DNA of 64,000 bases from Firmicutes bacterium HGW-Firmicutes-7 (GTDB taxonomy: Bacteria > Bacillota > Clostridia > Lachnospirales > Vallitaleaceae). Below, in pieces: positions 9,607 to 18,530 of the stretch. The notes under the pieces are model-generated. The model saw only the letters and a program-made list of their open reading frames with translations, had not been told where the DNA came from and made no database searches. Location of the stretch: assembly GCA_002841375.1 (NCBI GenBank), contig PGZO01000014.1:40751-104750 (forward strand), in the 5' to 3' direction. Position 1 is the first letter of the stretch; each line of letters opens with the position of its first letter. The position numbers and the translations under genes are program-made.

Positions 9607-10263
9607 ATGACGAAGTTTGACAACAAGAATGAATTTATTTCTTCACATTTCCCTTTCATCATAAAGACAGTGGCGGATTATACGAAAAAATATGTAGAAG
9701 TAGAAAATAGCGAAGAATTAAGTATTGCAATTGAGGCTTTTAATCACGCTATTGATCATTATGAAGAAGGAAAAGGCAACTTTTTCTCATTTGCTAAAAC
9801 AGTAATTGTTAATCGATTAATTGATGATACAAGAAAAAAATCAAAGATAATTAAAATTGCTTTTGAAGATTCAAATGTAAGTGGATATCAAAATTTTGAA
9901 GAGGACACACTACAAAAGCACGAACTTCAGGTCTATGAGCAAAATCTTTCTTCTTTTAATATTACTTGGGATGATTTGGTTAGAACTGCACCATGTCATA
10001 AATTAACTAGAAGCCGAATTTTTGTGCTATCTATAAATATTAGTCAGAATAAGGAAATTACTAGAAAAATATTTGAGAAGAAAAGATTGCCTATAACCGA
10101 GATATCAAATCTTTTTAGTGTTTCAAAAAAGTTTGTTAAGTTACATAAAGAGTTGATTATTGCAATTGTTGTTGCATATGAAGAAAAAGTGAACTCAATT
10201 ATTCAATGGATTGAGAACGTTCTAGGAGGGAACATTTATGATGAAAACAGGTACGATAGTTAA
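9607..10263 (+). CDS. sigI: RNA polymerase sigma factor SigI
   Basis: Alternative sigma factor of the SigI family, held inactive by the membrane protein RsgI encoded next. The start is set at the ATG at 9607 because GGAGG lies 6 bases upstream. A start at 9556 in the same frame lacks a ribosome binding site. The 218 residues include the region-2-like IAIEAFNHAIDHYEEGKGNF and FAKTVIVNRLIDDTRK, and a C-terminal helix-turn-helix with LPITEISNLFSVSKKFVKLHKE. The family controls wall or heat stress genes in Bacillus and polysaccharide-degradation genes in some Clostridia. Which applies here is not visible. It overlaps rsgI by 26 bases. Confidence 0.9.
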   Translation: MTKFDNKNEFISSHFPFIIKTVADYTKKYVEVENSEELSIAIEAFNHAIDHYEEGKGNFFSFAKTVIVNRLIDDTRKKSKIIKIAFEDSNVSGYQNFEEDTLQKHELQVYEQNLSSFNITWDDLVRTAPCHKLTRSRIFVLSINISQNKEITRKIFEKKRLPITEISNLFSVSKKFVKLHKELIIAIVVAYEEKVNSIIQWIENVLGGNIYDENRYDS

Positions 10264-11626
10264 AATTGATTCAAGCTATGCTGTTGTTTTATCAGATGAA
10301 GGAAAGCCGGAAAAGGTTCATTATAAGTCAGATATGTCAGTTGGCCAAAAAATATATTACTTTAGAGGAGACATATATACGATGAAAAGTAAAATGATAA
10401 AAATAAGTGCACTTGTGGCTTCATTGTTAGTTGTTGTGTTGGTTGCTTCATTGCTAAATTTTGGTGGAAATGTGGATAAAGCGTATGCAAATACATATGC
10501 CATTGTAACAGTAGATATTAATCCAAGTGTGGAAATTCAATTAGATGAAGAAAGCAATGTTATTGAAGTAACAGATTTAAATAATGATGCAACAAACATC
10601 ATTACAGATGATATGTTAGGTGTTAGTATTGAGGATGCAATAGAAATATTACTTGGAAATGCGCAAGCAGAGGGTTATTTATTGGATCAAGGTTCTATTT
10701 TGATCTCATCTGTTGTTTTAGAAATTCCAGAAAACGATACAGCAGAAGAAGATGAAGATACAACAGAAGAAGAAGATACAGTAGAAGAAGATGAAGATAC
10801 AACAGAAGAAGATGAAGATACAGTAGAAGAAGATGAAGATACAACAGAAGAAGAAGATACAACAGAAGAAGATGAAGATACAACAGAAGAAAATGAAGAT
10901 TCATTAGAAGCACGATTACAAGTTTTTATGGAAAAGAAAACAGAACAATATAACTTCTTATATGCTAAAGGCACTGAAGATGCATTTAGAGCAGCTAAAT
11001 CTCAAGGTTTATCTTTAGGTAAATATGAGATGCTCAAATTTTTAGATGAGGACATTACCAAAGAACAAATTAAGGAAATGAAAGTTTCTGCAATTGCAGA
11101 AAGAAAAGAAATTAAGGCATTATCAAAGTTAGAGAAAAAGGCACTTAAAATTATTAGTAAAGAAAACTTAAAAGAAACTGATGAAGATGAGTTAGAAGAT
11201 GCTGAAAAAGTTACGTTTGATGATGATTCAGAAACTGAAGACGCTACAACAACGCTGACAACAAATACTACTGATTTAAATAATAGTGTTAAAAAGAATA
11301 ATCCAAGTTCAGAAAAAGAAATTAAAGAAAAAGAAAAAGAAGCTAAAGAAATTAAAGAGAAAGTAGTTAAAGATCAAGTAGTTAATAATTCGAGTGCTAA
11401 AGATAAAGAAGTGTCAGCTGATAAAAACATCAAACCTATTGATGAAAAAGAAGATAAGACTGAAAAGAATAATGGAAAAAGCGACATTATTACTCCTATA
11501 ATCGATAATTCTAGTGATAAAAATACTGAAAAAAATGATAGTAAAAGCGAAAGCAAGCGTGATACCGATACAAAAGAAAAAAGTAATAGTAATAGTACTA
11601 AAACAAATCCAAGCAAGAAAAAATAA
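10238..11626 (+). CDS. rsgI: RsgI-type membrane anti-sigma factor with acidic repeats
   Basis: Anti-sigma factor that binds SigI in the cytoplasm and senses a signal outside. Residues 1-48 form the RsgI N-terminal domain (TGTIVKIDSSYAVVLSDEG). One membrane helix follows at roughly 52-73. The extracellular RsgI core domain has the motif VTVDINPSVEIQLDEESNVIE-type sequence near residues 88-108. Then come eight short acidic repeats, a helical region, and a long Lys/Glu/Ser/Asn-rich tail. No carbohydrate-binding or protease domain is visible, unlike the Clostridium thermocellum RsgI proteins, so the tail may contact the wall. AGGAGG lies 8 bases before the ATG, and the gene overlaps sigI. Confidence 0.88.
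   Translation: MMKTGTIVKIDSSYAVVLSDEGKPEKVHYKSDMSVGQKIYYFRGDIYTMKSKMIKISALVASLLVVVLVASLLNFGGNVDKAYANTYAIVTVDINPSVEIQLDEESNVIEVTDLNNDATNIITDDMLGVSIEDAIEILLGNAQAEGYLLDQGSILISSVVLEIPENDTAEEDEDTTEEEDTVEEDEDTTEEDEDTVEEDEDTTEEEDTTEEDEDTTEENEDSLEARLQVFMEKKTEQYNFLYAKGTEDAFRAAKSQGLSLGKYEMLKFLDEDITKEQIKEMKVSAIAERKEIKALSKLEKKALKIISKENLKETDEDELEDAEKVTFDDDSETEDATTTLTTNTTDLNNSVKKNNPSSEKEIKEKEKEAKEIKEKVVKDQVVNNSSAKDKEVSADKNIKPIDEKEDKTEKNNGKSDIITPIIDNSSDKNTEKNDSKSESKRDTDTKEKSNSNSTKTNPSKKK
10742..10903 (+). repeat. Tandem acidic-repeat coding tract in rsgI
   Basis: Eight in-frame units of 21 or 18 bases encode seven- or six-residue units of the form (A/T/V)EE(D)ED(T/S). Six units are 21 bases and two are 18 bases, 54 codons in total. 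The near-identical DNA suggests expansion by slippage or unequal exchange. Confidence 0.9.
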
Positions 11627-11653
11627 ATAATATTTGGCTATATGTACATATAC

Positions 11654-11687
11654 AAAAAAACTACTCCAAAACGGAGTAGTTTTTTTG
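11654..11687 (+). terminator. Intrinsic terminator after rsgI
   Basis: A perfect hairpin: the 14-base arm AAAAAAACTACTCC pairs with GGAGTAGTTTTTTT across a short AAAAC loop. The A and T tracts on both sides mean it could act in both directions. Confidence 0.9.
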
Positions 11688-11790
11688 CGAAATATCAAAG
11701 TCAAGCAACGAAAACTTGAAGTTCTAAGAAGTTGTTTTTACGAAGTGCTCTTTGGAGGCTTCAAATAATTTCACTTAAGTATATAAATTA

Positions 11791-11819
11791 TTGACAAAAA
11801 GCCCTATCTTATTTATAAT
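11791..11819 (+). promoter_or_regulatory. Consensus sigma-A promoter for alaS
   Basis: TTGACA at 11791-11796 and TATAAT at 11814-11819 are separated by exactly 17 bases, a perfect match to the sigma-A consensus. The leader of about 75 bases shows no T-box sequence (no GGTGG element or specifier-stem pattern that I can recognise). Confidence 0.85.
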
Positions 11820-11899
11820 TTTAAATTAGATTGTAATGATAATAATCAGATATTTAACGACGTTTATAATATGCGTGTTAATATACAGGAGGATTCGTT

Positions 11900-14536
11900 G
11901 TGAAAAGTTATGGACTTAATGAACTAAGAAAAATGTATCTTGATTTTTTTGAAAGTAAAGATCATTTGAAAATGGAAAGTTTTCCATTGGTACCGCTAAA
12001 TGATAATAGCCTACTACTTATTAATGCTGGTATGGCACCTTTAAAGCCATATTTTACTGGTCAGGAGATACCCCCTAGCAATCGTGTTACCACTTGCCAA
12101 AAGTGTATACGTACTGGAGATATTGAAAATGTAGGAAAGACGGCGAGACACGGAACCTTTTTTGAGATGCTAGGAAACTTTTCTTTTGGAGATTATTTTA
12201 AAGAAGATGCTATTATATGGGCTTGGGAATTTTTTACCGAAGTGCTAAAAGTAGAAAAAGATTTGTTATATGTTTCTGTATATATTGAAGATGATGATGC
12301 TGAAAAATTATGGCATGAAAAAGCGCATGTACCAATGGATCATATTGTTAGAATGGGAAAAGAAGATAATTTCTGGGAACACGGTACTGGTCCATGTGGA
12401 CCATGTTCAGAAATATATTTTGACAGAGGAGATGCTTTTGGTTGTGGTTCGCCAGAATGTAAAGTGGGTTGTGAATGTGATCGTTTTGTTGAGGTGTGGA
12501 ACTTAGTTTTTACACAATTTGATAAAACAGATGATGGAGAATACTTGCTTCTTCCAAATCCAAATATTGACACAGGAATGGGCCTTGAGCGTCTTGCAGT
12601 TATGATGCAAGGAGTTGACTCCATTTTTGATGTGGATACAGTTAAAGCTATTAGAGACGCTGTATGTGAAGCTTCTTCCGTAACGTATAAAGCTGATGCA
12701 AAAACAGATGTTTCTATTAGATTAATTACTGATCACATTCGTTCTGTAACCTTTATGACCTCGGATGGTATTTTACCTTCTAATGAAGGTAGAGGGTATG
12801 TGCTAAGAAGACTACTTAGAAGAGCGGCACGACATGGTAAGCTACTAGGTATTAAAGGTAAATTTTTATCTAAGTTAGCCAAGGTAGTCATTGAAACTTC
12901 CAAGGACGCATATCCAGAACTTGGAGAAAAAGAAGTGTATATTTTGAAAATAGTCAGTGTGGAAGAAGAACGTTTTGACGAAACAATTGATCAAGGACTT
13001 CACATATTAAAAGGCTATATGGAAGATTTGAAAGAATCTGGAGATAAAATCTTATCTGGGAATCGTGCATTTAAACTTTATGATACGTATGGTTTTCCTC
13101 TTGACTTAACTTTAGAAATATTAGAAGAAAATGATATGACCGTTGATGAAGATGCTTTTAAAAATGAAATGAACGAACAAAGAACTCGAGCAAGGGCAGC
13201 TAGAGAAGAAACAAATTATATGGGTTCAAAAGAAACGGTATACAATCAATTAGATACGAGTTTAGAAAATGAATTTGTGGGGTATGAAACTCTAGAAAAT
13301 GTTTCAGAAATCATAGCTTTAACTACACAAGAAGCCGTTGTTGAAAGCGTAAAAGAAGGTCAAGAAGTGAGCGTTTTTGTGAAAACGACACCTTTCTATG
13401 CTACAAGTGGTGGGCAAGCTGCTGATATTGGCGTGATTTTTACAAATACTGCTGAAATTAAAATTACTGACGTACAAAAAGTAGTGGGCAATAAAATTGC
13501 TCATATAGGTACTGTAACAAAAGGTGCATTCAAATTAGGAGAATTGGTTACTTTAAAAGTAAACACAAGACATCGTTATGCTATTGCAAAAAACCATAGT
13601 ACAACCCATTTACTTCAAAAATCATTGCGTAATGTATTAGGTGATCATGTCGAACAAGCGGGTTCAAATGTAAATGCTGATAGATTGAGATTTGACTTTA
13701 CACATTTTTCGGCATTAACTAGTGAAGAACTAGAAAGAGTAGAAAAAGAGGTCAATGAAAAAATATTAGAAGGTCTTAAAGTTGATATACAAGAAATGTC
13801 TATTGACGAAGCAAAAAAATCAGGTGCTATGGCTCTCTTTGGAGAAAAGTATGGTGCTACTGTTAGAGTCGTTAAAATGGGGGATTATAGTACGGAATTA
13901 TGCGGTGGTACACATCTTAACAATACTTCTGAAGTATCAACCTTTAAGATTATTTCTGAGACAGGTGTGGCTGCAGGAGTAAGAAGAATTGAAGCTTTCA
14001 CTTCAGAGGGTGCTATTGCATATTATAAAGGTCAAGAAAGCATTGTTAAAGAGCTTGCGGCTAAGGTGAAATCAGATCCAACAGCAATTGTTCAAAAAGT
14101 AGACAATCTTCTTTTAGAATTAAAAAAACTACAAGCTGAAAACGAGAAGCTCAAAGCGAAAGCCGCTCGTGGTGAAGTAGACAACTTGTTAGATTCGGTG
14201 GAGAAGGTTAAGGATGTAGAATTATTATGCGGCGTTGTTTTGGATATAGATATGAATGGATTACGTGACATGGGTGATCAGTTTAAGCAAAAGATGAAAA
14301 ATGGTGTTGTAGTCCTTGCCAGCAAGGCAAATGGACAAGTCAATTTAATTGTTATGGCCTCTGATGAAGCGGTAAAAATGGGCGCCCATGCAGGTAAAAT
14401 GATTAGTGAAATTGCTAAAGTAGTTGGCGGCGGCGGTGGTGGTCGTCCAAATATCGCCCAAGCAGGCGGCAAGAATCCTGAGAAAATTGATGAAGCACTT
14501 TTAAAAGCGAAAGAAATTCTACAAACACAATTATAA
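11900..14536 (+). CDS. alaS: Alanyl-tRNA synthetase
   Basis: Class II synthetase that charges tRNA-Ala, 878 residues. The start is GTG at 11900, with CAGGAGG 7 bases upstream. The catalytic domain has RVTTCQKCIRTGDIENVGKT, TFFEMLGNFSFGDYF and the class II motif 3 region GMGLERLA. The editing domain carries the HSTTHLL zinc-site motif and ELCGGTHL. The C-terminal C-Ala domain has a glycine-rich GGGGGGRPNIAQAGG. The architecture is complete. It stands alone behind its own promoter. The IreB and RuvX genes that often follow alaS in Firmicutes are absent here. Confidence 0.98.
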   Translation: MKSYGLNELRKMYLDFFESKDHLKMESFPLVPLNDNSLLLINAGMAPLKPYFTGQEIPPSNRVTTCQKCIRTGDIENVGKTARHGTFFEMLGNFSFGDYFKEDAIIWAWEFFTEVLKVEKDLLYVSVYIEDDDAEKLWHEKAHVPMDHIVRMGKEDNFWEHGTGPCGPCSEIYFDRGDAFGCGSPECKVGCECDRFVEVWNLVFTQFDKTDDGEYLLLPNPNIDTGMGLERLAVMMQGVDSIFDVDTVKAIRDAVCEASSVTYKADAKTDVSIRLITDHIRSVTFMTSDGILPSNEGRGYVLRRLLRRAARHGKLLGIKGKFLSKLAKVVIETSKDAYPELGEKEVYILKIVSVEEERFDETIDQGLHILKGYMEDLKESGDKILSGNRAFKLYDTYGFPLDLTLEILEENDMTVDEDAFKNEMNEQRTRARAAREETNYMGSKETVYNQLDTSLENEFVGYETLENVSEIIALTTQEAVVESVKEGQEVSVFVKTTPFYATSGGQAADIGVIFTNTAEIKITDVQKVVGNKIAHIGTVTKGAFKLGELVTLKVNTRHRYAIAKNHSTTHLLQKSLRNVLGDHVEQAGSNVNADRLRFDFTHFSALTSEELERVEKEVNEKILEGLKVDIQEMSIDEAKKSGAMALFGEKYGATVRVVKMGDYSTELCGGTHLNNTSEVSTFKIISETGVAAGVRRIEAFTSEGAIAYYKGQESIVKELAAKVKSDPTAIVQKVDNLLLELKKLQAENEKLKAKAARGEVDNLLDSVEKVKDVELLCGVVLDIDMNGLRDMGDQFKQKMKNGVVVLASKANGQVNLIVMASDEAVKMGAHAGKMISEIAKVVGGGGGGRPNIAQAGGKNPEKIDEALLKAKEILQTQL

Positions 14537-14593
14537 GGATAAGCTACAATAATAAAACGAAAGACTGCGTGCACATATAAGATAATTAAGATT

Positions 14594-14625
14594 TAGGGTA
14601 GTACTATTTAAATAAGTACTACCCT
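14594..14625 (+). terminator. Palindromic hairpin after alaS
   Basis: AGGGTAGTACT at 14594-14604 pairs with AGTACTACCCT at 14615-14625. The following sequence TATTATTATC is only partly T-rich, so this may be a weak or bidirectional terminator. Confidence 0.6.
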
Positions 14626-14643
14626 TATTATTATCAAATCTTA

Positions 14644-14655
14644 TTGTAATTACAA
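14644..14655. promoter_or_regulatory. 12-base palindrome upstream of the CapA-like gene
   Basis: TTGTAATTACAA is a perfect palindrome about 110 bases before the start of the CapA-like gene. It is followed by AT-rich -10-like sequences (TATGAT at 14662, TAATAT at 14667). It could be an operator over a -35 region. The regulator is unknown. Confidence 0.35.
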
Positions 14656-14762
14656 ATAAAATATGATAATATATTATTTGTTTAGACGAGAGAATTAAGT
14701 AAGTTTAAGGATGTCTGGGTATGATACTGTGTTAATAAAAATATTTTATGAGAGGTATGCTT

Positions 14763-16052
14763 ATGACAAAAAGAATATTGATGTATCTAATGGTGCTAAT
14801 AAGCATCGTTACACTATCAGCATGTACGAATCAATCGGTAGAGACCATAAGTGATGAGATTGTAAATGAAATAAACGAACAAGTGGAAGTGCCCATAATA
14901 GTACAGGAACCTATTATTCGATTGGCGACGCTTAAAACGGTAGGAGACATTATGTTTCATCGTAATCAACTAACTAGATCTTATAATCGTGAAACAGGTT
15001 TATTTCAATTTGAGGATACTTTCGAGAAGGTAAAGCGTTATTTGATGGATGCAGATTATACAATTGGCAATCTTGAAACGACCTTTGGGGGAGCCAACGG
15101 GGCGTATGATTTTAATGTAGAAGAACGATTTGAAGGGTATAGTGGTTATCCCTGTTTTTCTACACCTGATATTGCTGCTGAGAATTTAAGTGCGGCTGGA
15201 TTTGATTTGCTAACGACTGCAAATAATCATTCCTTAGATAGTAAAGAAATAGGGCTCATTAGAACCTTAGATATTCTAGATCAAAACAACCTTCAGCATG
15301 TTGGAACCTATAGAACGAAGGAGGAAGCTGATCAAGTTGAAATAATTGATATAGGTGGTATTAGGTTTGCTTTTGTGAGCTTTACATATGCAATGAACGG
15401 ATTTACCCCTTCTGAAGGCAAAGAATATATTATAAATTCATTAGACATGTACGAACCAGAAAAAGAAAAACAAATGTGTGCGTTAGTGAAAAAAGCCGCT
15501 GATTTAAATCCGGATTTTGTAGTGGTTATGCCTCATTTTGGTAATGAATATATGGATCTACCAAATTCTTATCAAGAAAATCTTGTTGATGCTTTATTTG
15601 AATCAGGAGCCGACATTATTTATGGTAGCCATCCCCATGTTCTACAACCCATTGATATTCGTGAGCTTATTAGAAGCGACGGAACAATAGATCAGGGCAT
15701 TGTTATTTATTCCTTAGGTAATTTTATATCTTCACAAATGCATGAGCCAGGTGTTAATAAGGATCTTGGTGTAATTATGGGTTTGGATTTTAAGAAGATT
15801 GATAATGAAAAAGCAACAATAGAGGGATTGACCTTAGTTCCAACCTACACTTATTGGAGCAAAGAAGTGATTGGGATTCTACCTGTTTTGGAAACACTAG
15901 AAAAAATAAACAATCATAATTTGACAATGCCAAATTATGACATACAAAGACTAGAATTTGCTGAAAATTATACAATAACACATTTAATGACCTATCTGGA
16001 AGACTATAATTACAGCCTTGAGAACAATCAATATTATATTCCAATAAAATAA
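14763..16052 (+). CDS. CapA-family metallophosphatase-like lipoprotein
   Basis: A 429-residue secreted lipoprotein of the PGA_cap family. The start is taken at the ATG at 14763 because GAGAGG lies 7 bases upstream. The ATG at 14748 precedes that site. A signal peptide ends in the lipobox LSAC. Metallophosphoesterase-like motifs follow in order: VGDIMFHRN, GNLETTFGG, TANNHSLD, MPHFGNEY and GSHPHVLQP. The family includes the poly-gamma-glutamate capsule protein CapA, but no capB or capC gene is nearby, so a capsule role is not supported here. More likely it is an envelope-anchored hydrolase of unknown substrate. Confidence 0.85.
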   Translation: MTKRILMYLMVLISIVTLSACTNQSVETISDEIVNEINEQVEVPIIVQEPIIRLATLKTVGDIMFHRNQLTRSYNRETGLFQFEDTFEKVKRYLMDADYTIGNLETTFGGANGAYDFNVEERFEGYSGYPCFSTPDIAAENLSAAGFDLLTTANNHSLDSKEIGLIRTLDILDQNNLQHVGTYRTKEEADQVEIIDIGGIRFAFVSFTYAMNGFTPSEGKEYIINSLDMYEPEKEKQMCALVKKAADLNPDFVVVMPHFGNEYMDLPNSYQENLVDALFESGADIIYGSHPHVLQPIDIRELIRSDGTIDQGIVIYSLGNFISSQMHEPGVNKDLGVIMGLDFKKIDNEKATIEGLTLVPTYTYWSKEVIGILPVLETLEKINNHNLTMPNYDIQRLEFAENYTITHLMTYLEDYNYSLENNQYYIPIK

Positions 16053-16076
16053 TATGCATTTAAAGTCAAAAATGTA

Positions 16077-16104
16077 TTGACGAATTCGAGAAATATGATA
16101 TAAT
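16077..16104 (+). promoter_or_regulatory. Promoter for rpsU-yqeY
   Basis: TTGACG at 16077-16082, a 16-base spacer, and TATAAT at 16099-16104. Transcription would start near 16110, exactly at the first arm of the leader structure. Confidence 0.75.
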
Positions 16105-16110
16105 TTATAA

Positions 16111-16160
16111 TAGTGCTAAAATTTATTCTCCGAAGTTGTAGGCCAGCACTAATTACAACT
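16111..16160 (+). promoter_or_regulatory. Interleaved helices (possible pseudoknot) in the rpsU leader
   Basis: Helix A pairs TAGTGCT (16111-16117) with AGCACTA (16145-16151). Helix B pairs AGTTGTA (16134-16140) with TACAACT (16154-16160). Both are perfect 7-base pairings and they interleave, so the RNA can form an H-type pseudoknot or switch between the two. The last paired base is directly followed by the ribosome binding site GGAGGGAGG at 16161. This suggests translational control of S21, perhaps by S21 itself. Confidence 0.55.
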
Positions 16161-16180
16161 GGAGGGAGGTTGAATTGGCT

Positions 16181-16354
16181 ATGTCAAATGTGGTTATAAG
16201 AGACAATGAAACCCTTGATAGTGCTCTTAGAAGATTTAAAAGAAATTGTGCTAAGGCGGGTATCATGCAGGAGATTCGTAAAAGAGAACATTACGAAAAA
16301 CCAAGCGTAAAGCGTAAAAAGAAATCAGAAGCGGCAAGAAAACGTCGTTACTAA
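16181..16354 (+). CDS. rpsU: 30S ribosomal protein S21
   Basis: Small basic protein of the 30S subunit near the anti-Shine-Dalgarno region of 16S rRNA. The 57 residues read [19 protein letters not shown], then [20 protein letters not shown], which is the S21 signature over its whole length. GGAGGGAGG at 16161-16169 is followed by a possible in-frame TTG at 16175 and the ATG at 16181. Spacing slightly favours the TTG, which would add Met-Ala. The gene is followed after 22 bases by yqeY, the common Gram-positive pairing. Confidence 0.96.
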   Translation: MSNVVIRDNETLDSALRRFKRNCAKAGIMQEIRKREHYEKPSVKRKKKSEAARKRRY

Positions 16355-16376
16355 TTTTCGTGAGGATGATTAAGTT

Positions 16377-16820
16377 ATGTCATTAAAAGAACAGTTATTT
16401 GAAGAACTAAAAAATGCCATGAGAGAAAAAAACACCTTACGTAAAAATACAGTTCAGTCTATACGCACCGCGGTACTTCAAGTGGAAAAAGATGACCATG
16501 TTGAGCTATCTGATGATGGAGTTATTCAAATAATAGCTTCACAACTAAAAAAGCGAAGGGCTGCATTGCCCGAGTATGAGAAAAGTGGAAGAGAAGATCT
16601 GATTTCTGAACTAAAACAAGAAATTGAGATGCTAATAGAATATCTACCACGACAGTTATCAGAAGAAGAGATTACTGTAATCGTACAGCAAACAGTTGAT
16701 GAATTAGGTATCACAACACAAAAAGACATGGGCAAAGTGATGTCTGCTGTCGTCGCCAAAGTAAGCGGAAAAGCTGATAACAAACTTGTAAGTCAAATTG
16801 TAAGAAGTATATTGGCATAG
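16377..16820 (+). CDS. yqeY: GatB/YqeY domain protein
   Basis: A 147-residue YqeY-family protein, related to the C-terminal tRNA-binding domain of GatB. It begins SLKEQLFEELKNAMREKN and contains RKNTVQSIRTAV, a YEKSGREDLISELKQEIE helical segment and a C-terminal MGKVMSAVVAKVSGKADNKLVSQIV module, all typical of the family. A tRNA-related role is inferred from the family, and no enzyme activity is established. It is cotranscribed with rpsU and followed by a terminator. Confidence 0.93.
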   Translation: MSLKEQLFEELKNAMREKNTLRKNTVQSIRTAVLQVEKDDHVELSDDGVIQIIASQLKKRRAALPEYEKSGREDLISELKQEIEMLIEYLPRQLSEEEITVIVQQTVDELGITTQKDMGKVMSAVVAKVSGKADNKLVSQIVRSILA

Positions 16821-16824
16821 ATAA

Positions 16825-16856
16825 TAAAAGCTATCGATAATAATCGGTAGCTTTTA
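16825..16856. terminator. Terminator after yqeY
   Basis: TAAAAGCTATCGAT (16825-16838) pairs with ATCGGTAGCTTTTA (16843-16856) with a single G-U pair. The A/T tracts at both ends suggest it can work on both strands. Confidence 0.8.
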
Positions 16857-16998
16857 TTCGTGTGTCACAAAGTCCAAGGTCACTGCGTTAAATACTAGAA
16901 ACGCCAAAGCGTAAACTAGAAAAATTCTGACTAGTATAAGAACATATTTTATTCCTCCAATTAATAAACTATAACAGAACATATGAATGAGGCTTGGC

Positions 16999-17274
16999 AT
17001 GAAGAAAAAAGAAAAAAAGAAAAAAAAAATTAACTTTACCGAAATATTTGAAGTACCTAAAGATGTCATATTAGGAGAAGCAATAATCACGCTCACTGGC
17101 AAAAGAGAAGCCGTCATAGAAAACTACAAAGGGATCGTTGAATACACAAATGAATACATCAGAATACTTACTAAAAATGGCGTTATTGAATTTAAAGGAT
17201 CTAATTTTAATATTACATATCTTACAAATGAAGAAATGAAAGTGACAGGATCCATTATTGAAATTAATTATTAA
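16999..17274 (+). CDS. yqfC: Sporulation protein YqfC
   Basis: A 91-residue protein of the YqfC/YabP family, needed for normal sporulation in Bacillus and expressed in the mother cell. It has a very basic N-terminus (MKKKEKKKKK), then FEVPKDVILGEAIITLTGKREAVIENYKGIVEYT and ITYLTNEEMKVTGSI, the family pattern. I take the ATG at 16999, preceded by GAGG. The ATG at 16987 would add four residues. It sits directly before yqfD, as in Bacillus. The 178-base gap upstream (16821-16998) holds the terminator and no clear sigma-A promoter, as expected for a sigma-E gene. Confidence 0.92.
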   Translation: MKKKEKKKKKINFTEIFEVPKDVILGEAIITLTGKREAVIENYKGIVEYTNEYIRILTKNGVIEFKGSNFNITYLTNEEMKVTGSIIEINY

Positions 17275-17291
17275 TGTTTAGGGAGGTAGTG

Positions 17292-18530
17292 ATGATCCTA
17301 TCGTTATGGAAATATATGCAAGGATATGTAGTTATAAGAGTAAGGGGATATTCACCTGAAAGATTTATCAACCTTTGTGCAAATAAAAATATTTACATCT
17401 GGAATGTGAGAAAGATTGCTGATGGTTATATATTTTGTATAAGTGGAAAGGCTTTTTTTATGTTATCACCTATAGCAAAAAAAACCAAATGTCGTGTAAA
17501 AATATTAAAAAAAATTGGTATGCCCTTTAAGTTTTTAAAAGTCAAAAGAAGGAAATACTTTTTATATGGGTTATTGATAAGTATAGCTGCTGTCATCATG
17601 TTGTCATTTTTTGTTTGGAGAATAGAAATAGAAGGGAATATGAAATATACAACGGAAGAAATTACCGCTTATTTAACCAAAGAAAATGTTACAATAGGAA
17701 GTTTTAAACCTAAAATACAATGTTCAAAGTTGGATGATCAACTGTTATCTCATTTTAATCAGACAATGTGGGTTAGCAGTGAATTAATTGGTACGAAGCT
17801 TATTATTCATATTAGAGAAGGTGTTGAATCGGAAGTAATAATCGATGATAAAAAACCATGTGATATTGTAGCAACAAATGCGGGCACAATTGTTTCAATA
17901 ATTACACGAAAAGGAACACCATTAGTGAAACAAGGAGACGTGGTTGAAAAGGATACCGTTTTAGTTAGCGGAACATTAGAAATTAAAGAATTAACACAAT
18001 TAAAAGCAGTAGAATTTACTCATTCAGATGCTGATATTCTTTTGAAAACAAAGTACCCATATTCAGATACTATCTCCTATCAATATATAGAAAGAAACTA
18101 TATTAAAGATCAACAAAAAACAGATAAAGCATTACAGTTTTTCAACCATAGAATTAACTTATTAAAACCTAAAATTAATTCTATGAACTATGATATTGTC
18201 GAAAAGCAGAAACAAATTGAACCTATTAAAAACTTTTATTTGCCAATTTATTATATGACCACAACTTTCATGATTTATGAAGAGGTTGAAAAAACCTATA
18301 CAGTTGAAGAAACGGAAGAAATATTAAAAAGTCGTCTTAACTTGCATATGGAAAAACTTGAAGAAAATAATATACAAATACTCTCGAATGATGTAATATT
18401 TAAAGAAGATAAAGAGGCATTTATTGCCACAGGTTCAATTTATGTAATTGAAAAGAATGGACAAGATAAATTTTTTGACGAATTAACACGGAGGCAGGGA
18501 TATAATGAGTATTTCACAGAAGAGGATTGA
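17292..18530 (+). CDS. yqfD: Sporulation protein YqfD
   Basis: A 412-residue membrane protein of the YqfD family, a stage IV sporulation protein. The start is placed at the ATG at 17292, 5 bases after GGGAGG. The in-frame ATG at 17274 would put that site inside the gene. The sequence has an N-terminal domain (RVRGYSPERFINLCANKNIYIWNV), one membrane helix at about residues 87-106 (YGLLISIAAVIMLSFFVW), and a large extracytoplasmic domain with WVSSELIGTKLIIHIREG and NAGTIVSIITRKGTPLVKQGD. It follows yqfC and overlaps phoH by 26 bases. Confidence 0.92.
   Translation: MILSLWKYMQGYVVIRVRGYSPERFINLCANKNIYIWNVRKIADGYIFCISGKAFFMLSPIAKKTKCRVKILKKIGMPFKFLKVKRRKYFLYGLLISIAAVIMLSFFVWRIEIEGNMKYTTEEITAYLTKENVTIGSFKPKIQCSKLDDQLLSHFNQTMWVSSELIGTKLIIHIREGVESEVIIDDKKPCDIVATNAGTIVSIITRKGTPLVKQGDVVEKDTVLVSGTLEIKELTQLKAVEFTHSDADILLKTKYPYSDTISYQYIERNYIKDQQKTDKALQFFNHRINLLKPKINSMNYDIVEKQKQIEPIKNFYLPIYYMTTTFMIYEEVEKTYTVEETEEILKSRLNLHMEKLEENNIQILSNDVIFKEDKEAFIATGSIYVIEKNGQDKFFDELTRRQGYNEYFTEED

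Noticed and set aside
10687..10974. Antisense ORFs over the rsgI repeats (Ser- or Leu-rich)
   Set aside because: Direct consequence of the tandem repeat on the other strand.
11820..11899. T-box leader for alaS
   Set aside because: The leader is only about 75 bases and has no T-box or antiterminator sequence.
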